14,760 nt of DNA from Poronia punctata. Its lineage: Eukaryota; Ascomycota; Sordariomycetes; Xylariales; Xylariaceae. How positions within the stretch are numbered: the stretch's first letter is position 1; each line of letters begins with the position of its first letter. The position numbers were made by a program, and so were the translations under genes. The notes below the pieces were generated by a model. It did no database searches. It saw nothing but the letters and a program-made list of their open reading frames with translations, and was not told the origin of the DNA. Positions 8,050-14,760 of this stretch are shown piece by piece. The stretch spans positions 1 through 14,760 of the forward strand of contig MU401942.1 in the NCBI GenBank assembly GCA_022579005.1. The letters are read 5' to 3'.

Positions 8050-9657
8050 TTCAATTTCTTAGCTAATAATAGTAGTTTTAAAGCTTAGCTATATATATAA
8101 ACAATAGCGCTAAGCATAAAAATAAATTTGCTAGTATATAAGCTTTACTTATATAATACAAAAAACTTAATATTTAATAATTACTTAAAATAGTTAATAA
8201 TATTAAAACTAAATAAAACTTTTATATTATAATATTAAAATAAGCATTATAGCTTTGCTTTACTATTATAAAGTTTATTAAAATTTATAAGCAAAAAAAT
8301 AAGTATACGCTGACTTTTAAAATATAAAATTATATTTAACTTATTATTATAATTTATTAGCTTTTTAGTTTTTTTACTAATAACTTTAGCTTTTTAAAAA
8401 TAATTAAATTAGTTATATTTTAACTAAATACTTTATTACTATAAAATATTTAACTAAATATAAAAAGTAAGTAAATAAAAAACGTACTAAGAAAATAGCT
8501 TTTAATTGCTTTAGCTTTAAAAAGCTAGCAAAAAAACTATATAATATATAAGTAAAAATAAAAAAATATATTAAAAAAGCGTTTACTAAAAATAAATATA
8601 TGCTTAAAATAGCTATATTACTTTACTTGCTTAGTATTAGTATGCTGTTTTTTTAAATTACTAAGTTTAATAGTTAGTTTAAATATTTTAATTATAATAA
8701 AAATAAAGTTAATACTTACTGCGTAGCTACTGCTATTAAAAAATTAAAAGCTATATACTAACTTTATTTAAAAAGGTTTAATTTTAAACGTTTTGCTACT
8801 TTAAGTTTTATTTATAATAGTATAACTAAAATAATGCTTATATTATAATTAAGATTTAAAAAAGTATATAAACTTATTTATATATACTTATTTAATATTT
8901 TTAAAGTTATTAACTTTTATAAAGCATTTTTTTTAGTTTAGCTTAAGCAGTAGCCTTAAATTATTAAATTGCATTATTTATAATCTTTTAAATATAAATA
9001 AGTTAAAAAGTATTATTTATTAATTATATAGTAAATATTAAAATTTATTTAAAAATAAATAAAAAAATAAATATTTTATAGTTTTAATTACGTTTAAAAC
9101 TAACTAACTTTAATTTTATAGCTTTTGCTTAAAATATTTTTATAGTTTAAGCTACTTTAGTACTTATAAAGCATATATAAAGCTAAGCAAAAGCTATATA
9201 TAAAAATTAGCAAACTTAAATTGTTAAAACATTTTTTATAAAGCTATAATAATTAACTTTTACTTATATATAAATAAAAAGTTTAAAAATATATTTTTTA
9301 ATAGTAAAAATATTATTATATATAGTAAATATATTAAAAAGAAAAAAGCAGTATTGCAACTATTAAATTTGTTTTTAGGCTATAAAAGTAAAATTTTTAA
9401 CATTAATAATTTTAATAATAATAATAAATTAATAAATAATAAACTAAATAATATTTAAAACTTTAGCTTAATATAATAAAAGCTTTATAAAAATAAAACA
9501 TAGTTCTAATAAGCAAGACGTAGTTAAAAAAAAAAATTATTTAAGTTAAAAGCATATAGTACTTTACTTTAAAAATAAGTTTAAATAGTATTAAAATAAA
9601 ATACTACTTAGTTTAGTTAATTAAACCAATATTTATAAATAAAAGTTATATAAAATT

Positions 9658-9677
9658 ATATTAATTATATACTAATT
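9658..9677 (+). repeat. Dispersed dimer repeat, copy 5
   Basis: ATATTAATTATATACTAATT is the exact reverse complement of the copy at 3978-3997, with T in the first half-unit and C in the second. Confidence 0.5.
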
Positions 9678-9807
9678 ATAATAAAGTACTATATTATTAG
9701 TTAAAAATTATATATTAAACTTTAAATTATAAACAAAATTATAAATATTAAAGCACTTAAAGTAAGTATATATATATATTTAAATTTAAATTTTAATTTA
9801 TATATAG

Positions 9808-9888
9808 CTATATGTTAAAATCCCTTTTAATACCCTTAACCTCATTAACTATATTAGAGCTATTAAAACGCAAATATTTTATAAACAT
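9808..9888 (-). pseudogene. Coding-like fragment in the spared island, unidentified
   Basis: Read on the minus strand, an ATG at 9888 opens 26 codons ending in TAG at 9808. The product includes FNSSNIVNEVKGIKRDF and uses TCT, GAG, AAG, GGT, AGG and GAT codons that hardly occur elsewhere in the window. Upstream of the ATG the same frame reads on from about 9991, broken only by two TAA codons (one near 9929, one near 9896). The frame therefore spans about 60 codons with two stops, which C-to-T change at CAA could have made. No family is recognised. It may be a remnant of a transposon protein or of a single-copy gene. The ATG is probably not the original start. Confidence 0.35.
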
Positions 9889-9909
9889 AGATATTTAGTT
9901 TTTTATGCA

Positions 9910-9922
9910 TTGGTTAGACCAA
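9910..9922. repeat. Small hairpin TTGGT-TAG-ACCAA
   Basis: A perfect 5-bp stem with two G:C pairs and a 3-nt loop. It directly follows the palindrome ATGCAT at 9905-9910, sharing the T at 9910. Confidence 0.45.
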
Positions 9923-9947
9923 CCTTGTTAGGGAAGTATACATAGTG

Positions 9948-9964
9948 TACGTATATAGTACGTA
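9948..9964. repeat. TACGTA-TATAG-TACGTA repeat
   Basis: The palindrome TACGTA occurs twice, separated by TATAG, so the pair is at once a direct and an inverted repeat. ACCGGT (9965-9970) and ACGCGT (9982-9987) follow, making four CpG palindromes in 40 bp, in a window with very few CpG sites. Confidence 0.6.
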
Positions 9965-10110
9965 ACCGGTATGTAAAGAGTACGCGTCTTTTATATATTA
10001 AATATATAAAATATACATGTTTTTTTTATATTGCTAATAGGTCTTAATTATAACGCAAACCTTTATAGCTATATAAAACTTGCTAAAAAAAGTTTTTATA
10101 ACCTTTTTTT

Positions 10111-11145
10111 TTTATTAATTAAGTTAATATAATACTATTAATAATAATATATTATAATTATATTTACTTTAGCTAAACTAATACTAATTAGTAATTAAAT
10201 TAATAACTATATAAAAAAAAGGTTTAAAAATAAAAACTATTATTATACTTACTTTTTATTTAATTTAAAGTTGCTTTAGCTTTATATTGCTTTTAAAACT
10301 TATTATATTTAAGTAAGTAATAAACAAAAAATTTAACTTAAACTATTATATAACTACTTAAAAAAATAAAGTAAGCAAAAAAAGCTATACTAAATTATAA
10401 TAAGCGTTTTATAAGTTATATACTAATAAAATATAAAATAGTAAGCATTTTTATTACTTTTAACCTATAGCTAATTTAAAAACTAATTAGCATTAATTTA
10501 TAATAGCATTATTATTATATAACTTTAGTTTAATTTTAAAAGAAAATTTAAAAAACTAAATATATTTAAAATTTTAGTATATATAATAATTAGTACTACT
10601 TTACTTTAAAAACGCTTTTAATAATAATTTAAATTAAATTAAAATCTTTAAAAAAAATAAGCATAGCTATTTATTTATTAAAAAGCATATTATTTTTTAA
10701 AAATAAAGTATAAAAAAACTTAACTTTAAAATATTAGCAAAAAATAAGCTAAATATATACGTTTTATAAAAAATAATAAAGTACTTATATATATAACTTA
10801 ATAATAAAAACTTTTTATAAGCTATTTAAAAATCTTTTAAAAAATAAACATATTAATATTTTAATAATATAGTATATATAGTATAATGCTTATTATTACT
10901 AATATTATAAGAAAAAAGCATTAACTATAGCTTAATTTAAAGCTATAATATTATAAGTAATAAGTTGCTTACTATTATAAATAATAATATAACTATTAGC
11001 AAGGCTTAGTACTTTTTTTATATATTTTTAATTAAAAAATAAAAACTTAGTTTAACTTTTATATTTACTAATAAAAAAATTATAAGCTAAAATATGCTTA
11101 AATTTAAAACATATTTTAAAATACTAATAATTAACTAAAAAGCTT
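10111..11145. other. Gene-free degraded stretch
   Basis: Stop-dense A/T sequence with the usual AGCT and GCTT residues. An overlapping pair of stem-loops around 10900-10953 is listed separately. No gene or RNA is supported. Confidence 0.55.
10900..10953. repeat. Inverted repeats, overlapping stem-loops
   Basis: TAATATTATA (10900-10909) pairs with TATAATATTA (10944-10953). Within and overlapping this, TATAGCTT (10926-10933) pairs with AAGCTATA (10940-10947) around a 6-nt loop. The two foldings compete for 10944-10947. In this base composition they may be accidental. Confidence 0.3.
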
Positions 11146-11172
11146 AAGCTTTATAAGCTTTTTAAGCTTTTT
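11146..11172. repeat. 9-bp tandem repeat, 3 copies, with degenerate continuation
   Basis: AAGCTTTAT, AAGCTTTTT and AAGCTTTTT lie head to tail. Related but irregular motifs such as TTTTTAAC and AAGCTATAT continue to about 11270. The unit length is a multiple of three, so it could descend from a short peptide repeat on the minus strand, but stops interrupt every frame. Confidence 0.5.
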
Positions 11173-14100
11173 AAAGCATTTAACTTACTTTTTAACCTTT
11201 TTTAACTTTTTAAGCATTATAAGCTATATAAGCTATATATACTTTATATACTTTTTAACTTTTTTAGCTAGTAAATTTTTTACTTACTAGCAAGCTAATT
11301 ATGCTTTAATAGCAAGTTACTTTTATTTAAGCTATTAAGTATAAAAACATTTTAACTTTATATTTAAATTTTTAAATTTTTAATTATATTTTGCTTTATA
11401 ATTTATTTTTAATATATATAATAAATAATACTTTTTTTACTTTTAAAACAATTGCTATATTTATAAAAATATAGCAAAAAAACTAAAATTATATAAGCAA
11501 GCTTTATAACTTATTATATAATAAAATATAAATTTTTATTAATATATATTACTAAATTAAAATAATAAAAAACTAATATTAAGCTATATTTTTAATAATT
11601 TTTAATAAACGCGCTAAGCAATACTTTATATAGCAAATTAGCTTTAATAAGTTATAAATAAAAATATATTTTAAGTTAAATTTATATTTTAATAATATTA
11701 TAAATTAGTTTTAATACTTTATTAATTAAATAATAATTATATATTAAAACATTTATAAAAAAAACTTAAAAGAAAACCTTTATAAAGCTTTTAACTTTAT
11801 AATTAATAAAATTTTAAAAGCTTAGCAAGCACTTAGTACTATATATTAAAATAAAATTTACTTAGTAATAAATATAATATGCATATATAAAAGTATATTT
11901 AAATTTAATATAGCACTTATTTATTAAAAGCTAATATTTAAAAGTTTACTTTTTAATTTTTAAGCATATTTTTAAGTAGTAAATAATAGCAAAAGCAATA
12001 TTATATTTTATATAAATTATAAATATAATAATTATAATTATAATAAAAACAATTTAATACTATATTACTTTTATTTTAAAAGTAAATTAAACTTATTAAA
12101 GTAAAAATATAAATATTTTATATATAAAAAAAATAGTTATTTTTTAACTAATTATTTAATTAAAAAACAATATAAAATAAAACATTAGTTTTTTATTATA
12201 TATAAAACAATTTATAGCTATAAACTAAATATTAAAATATTTTTTTAATATTTAGGAAATATAAAAAATATTTTTAAAACTATTTTAAATTTAAACTTAA
12301 AATAAAATAAAATTAATAATAAAATAGCAAAAAGATTTACTTAGTTTTTAATAAACGCTATATATATATATTATATTATAAGTAAAAATATATAGTAATT
12401 TAAAGCTAAAACGTTAACAAATTAATTTATTTTAAAAAATTTATATAAAGTAAAATATTAAAGCAAATTATAAAATATAAATACTTTTAATTTTTTAATA
12501 GTTAAAAAAGCATAATTAAAAGCATATTTATATTTAAATTTAAAAGCAAATATAATATAAAAACTAAATAAAGTTTATATTAAATTTAATAGCAGCAGTA
12601 TTATTAAAAATATTAGTATAATTTAAATATAAAACTTTTTAAAAATAACTATATATTATGTTTTAAATATATTTACTTTTTTTTATTTTTACTATATAAT
12701 GCTAACTACGTTAGTACTTATTTTAATAATATTAAAAATATTATTATTTAAAGCAATAATAATATAATTTTAGTTATTTATAAATAAAAATATTTATTTT
12801 TTAATATGTACTTTAGTAAAATAACTATATATTTTATTAAAACTAAATTATACTAGCTTTATAAATAATTTAAGTACTTTAAAGCAGCAAAATTAAAGTA
12901 AATATTAATTATAATAAGTTATAAAGTAAATTACTTTATTTTAAAAAAAATTTAAAAATTTTGCTATTATTGCTAAATATATAACTTAGCACTAAAATGC
13001 TTTAAATTTAGTTTAAAAATAATTATAAATTTAACTTTAAAGTTATAATTAACATAGTTTAAATTAATAAAAAATAAGTTTTTTATATTATTAATTTAGC
13101 TATATTATTTTAAGCTATAACTTATATTTAAATAATAAAAGCATATAACGTATAAAATATACTTTATAAATACTACATTAACGTTTACTAAAAACTGCTT
13201 AATTATATAATATATAATTTTAGTATTAACTTTACTTTAAAAAAGTTTTAAATTAGTACTAAAATTATAAAAATTATATATAAAAAAATGCTTATTAAAG
13301 TATATTAAGCACTTAGCAAAATTAAATACGCATATGCTTTTTTACGCTATACTTTTAATATAATTAAAAAAAGATTAGCTACTAAAATAATAATAAATTT
13401 ATTTTAACAATAATAGTAAAAGCTTTTAATAATACTATAAAACTTAATAAACTTATATTTATTTTATTAATATTTAGTATATATTTATAAATTATTTATA
13501 ATTTACTATTATTACTTAAAATTATTTAGTATATAAAAGCTATTTAAAATAAAAAAGTAAAAGTAAATATATTATATATACTTAATACTTAAAATAGCCT
13601 TAATTTACTTTTTATTTTTACTTTTTTTATAAAATAAAGTTTTTATTTAGTAAAAAAAGCAAAAATAAAATAGTTTTTTTAAAGTTTAAGTAATTAAAAG
13701 CAAAAACATTATTATTAATATAGTTAATAAACTAATAAAGTTTTATTATATATAAGTAAAACTATATTAATATATAAACAAATCTTTAGCAAATATAAAT
13801 AAAACTAACTATAAAGCAAATATAAATTAAAATATACTTTTAATAAAAGTAAAAAACTTATAACTTTTTACTACTTTAATAGTTATTTACTATTTTTATA
13901 AAAAACTAAAAAAATAAAATAATAATTATTATATTATAATACTTTTTAATAATATAATTTAAGTATATAATAGTACTAAAAACATATTTAAATGCAAAAA
14001 AAGGCAAATCTTTAATTATTATTAAAGCTATAAAATAAAAGTATTATTTTTACTTTTAGTTTACTTTTTAAAAATTTAATACTTTAAAAATTAATAATTT

Positions 14101-14307
14101 TTTAAATATAAAAATATTTAAGTTTATTTATTTTAACTTTAAAATATACTTAAATATTAACCTATTTTTATTTTAAATAGTATATAAAATTAAAAGTAAA
14201 ACTATTTAGCTTTATAAAAAATTATAATTAGTAGTTTAAAGCTATAATAACTATAAAAAAAACGGTTTTATATTAAGCTTTAATTATTTAATAATTAAGT
14301 TAACAAG
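11173..14307. other. Long gene-free degraded stretch, lowest G+C half
   Basis: More than 3 kb of stop-dense A/T sequence. G+C is often below 10% (for example 12001-12060 has two G/C bases), lower than in the first 4.8 kb. Fewer AGCT residues survive, so this part looks more completely mutated or older. An unusual ACGG lies at 14262. No gene, RNA or element end is supported. Confidence 0.55.
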
Positions 14308-14325
14308 TTATACTTATACTTATAC
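14308..14325. repeat. TTATAC x3 microsatellite
   Basis: Three exact 6-bp copies lie in tandem. No further significance is seen. Confidence 0.5.
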
Positions 14326-14760
14326 TATTTTTAATTTAAAACTATAACGCTTATAATAAGCTAAAAAATATTATATAAGCATATATATAATTAAAAACTA
14401 CTTTTTTTATATTATATATATATGCTTACTTATTAAACTTAAAAAAAAGTATTTTAAAAGTACTATTTTTTAATTAGTTTGCTTTTTTATAGTTTAGCTA
14501 AATTTAATTTATATTAGTTTTAAACTTATTATAAACATTACTAAAATTAACTTAAAATAATAATATTAACTTATAACTTTTATTTACTATTTATAAAAAG
14601 TAAATATAATAAATTTAGCATTACTATAATATAAACAAATAATACTTTATTATTTACTATATTAACGTTTTTAGCTAAAAAAAAAGCAAACTTTTTAAAG
14701 CTAAATTTAAAGCAAAACTAAAGCAATTTTTTAATAAAAAATAAGCTATTAAGTTTAATA
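14326..14760. other. Gene-free degraded end of window
   Basis: A/T sequence with scattered AGCT, TGCTT and AAAGC residues. Nothing further can be supported. Confidence 0.5.

Larger units (their letters stand above)
6951..9807. other. Long gene-free degraded stretch
   Basis: Almost 2.9 kb of stop-dense A/T sequence shows AGCT, GCTA and AAACG residues and no recognisable gene, RNA or element end. Isolated TCA or TGA trinucleotides occur near 7849, 8051 and 8312. Three copies of the dispersed dimer repeat (7363, 8030, 9658) lie here. AT simple-sequence runs such as (TA)n near 7671 and 9770 are present. Confidence 0.55.
9808..10110. other. Island spared from the mutation pattern
   Basis: This stretch retains what the rest of the window lacks: CCC at 9822 and 9833, TCA at 9842, TTGG and ACCAACC at 9910-9924, TTAGGG at 9928, CCGG at 9966-9969 and about five CpG sites between 9950 and 9986. 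It continues with GGTCTTAATT and AACGCAAACC to about 10062, then fades into the background pattern. RIP acts on duplicated DNA, so the likeliest reading is a unique or short sequence that escaped or was inserted later. It could be a solo LTR or its fragment, a gene relic or a regulatory element. Upstream and downstream boundaries are approximate. Confidence 0.6.
1..14760. other. AT-saturated region with RIP-type mutation signature
   Basis: The whole window is roughly 85% or more A+T. Stops (TAA, TAG) recur every few codons in every frame on both strands. TCA and TGA are nearly absent, TCG was not found and CpG is sparse. Remaining C is concentrated after G (GCT, GCA) or in ACT, so GpC is conspicuous. 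Tandem repeat copies differ by transitions only. RIP in filamentous ascomycetes changes C to T, mainly at CpA, in duplicated DNA and leaves AT-rich, methylated, gene-poor blocks. That is known for the process; its application here is inference. Counts were made by eye. The ancestral sequences were probably transposons, but no family can be named. Confidence 0.75.

Noticed and set aside
9928..9933. TTAGGG, the common fungal telomere unit
   Set aside because: Only one copy is present, with no tandem array. CCCTTA nearby at 9833 is also single.
9906..10000. Plus-strand frame through the spared island (starting near TGC ATT GGT)
   Set aside because: It also has only two stops over about 30 codons, but it is shorter than the minus-strand frame and ends sooner. 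The two cannot both be coding, and the evidence slightly favours the minus strand.
10075..10096. 7-bp stem AAAACTT / AAGTTTT as a transcription terminator
   Set aside because: The stem is weak and A/T-rich, there is no upstream gene, and such stems are common in this composition.
12001..12060. ATTATAATTATAAT-type repeats as a replication origin
   Set aside because: A/T simple sequence is everywhere in the window, and no specific origin motif or initiator site can be shown.
1..14760. Mitochondrial genome or mitochondrial insertion as the whole explanation
   Set aside because: No rRNA, tRNA or respiratory-chain gene is recognisable, and reading frames are stop-dense throughout.
1..14760. Ordinary AT-rich spacer of an organism such as Plasmodium, Dictyostelium or a gut chytrid
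   Set aside because: Those are expected to be dominated by A/T homopolymers and simple AT repeats. Here GpC is retained and TCA/TGA selectively lost, and repeat copies differ by C/T transitions, which points to directed mutation.

Overview
This window shows no intact gene. It is about 14.8 kb of extremely AT-rich DNA, roughly 12-15% G+C by eye, falling to about 5% in places. TAA and TAG stop codons are dense in all six frames. The base pattern is selective. TCA/TGA trinucleotides are almost absent (I found about five), TCG is missing and CpG is rare. The surviving C and G sit mostly in GpC (AGCT, GCT, GCA/TGC), with ACT/AGT and a few ACG or ACC. This is what one-way C-to-T change on both strands leaves behind. 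The best explanation is an AT-rich, heterochromatic block of a filamentous ascomycete (Pezizomycotina) whose repeats were heavily altered by repeat-induced point mutation (RIP). The genus cannot be named from this. A mitochondrial genome or an ordinary AT-rich protist spacer fits less well.

Layout: 1-3370 is RIP-like sequence with two weak plus-strand stretches that may be transposon-derived reading frames (about 2029-2163 and 3067-3177). A 20-bp minisatellite lies at 3371-3559. A Lys-rich minus-strand coding remnant lies at 3689-3772, inside a T-rich stretch running to about 4560. Short repeats and a perfect palindrome lie at 4784-4891. From 4892 to about 5680 the sequence is almost pure A+T, with a 49-codon open frame and two 13-bp inverted repeats. 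Short tandem repeats follow at 6247, 6497 and 6892. After a long gene-free stretch comes an island at about 9808-10110 that is much less mutated. It keeps TCA, TGG, CCC/GGG and CCGG, a cluster of CpG palindromes, two small hairpins and a minus-strand coding-like frame. From 10111 to the end the sequence is again degraded, with only minor tandem repeats.

The repeats record the mutation process. Copies within the 20-bp minisatellite, the 24-bp tandem, the 12-bp pair and a dispersed dimer differ only by C/T or G/A transitions. No operon or pathway can be read here. The elements most worth attention are the spared island near 9.8-10.1 kb and the transition-only repeat families.
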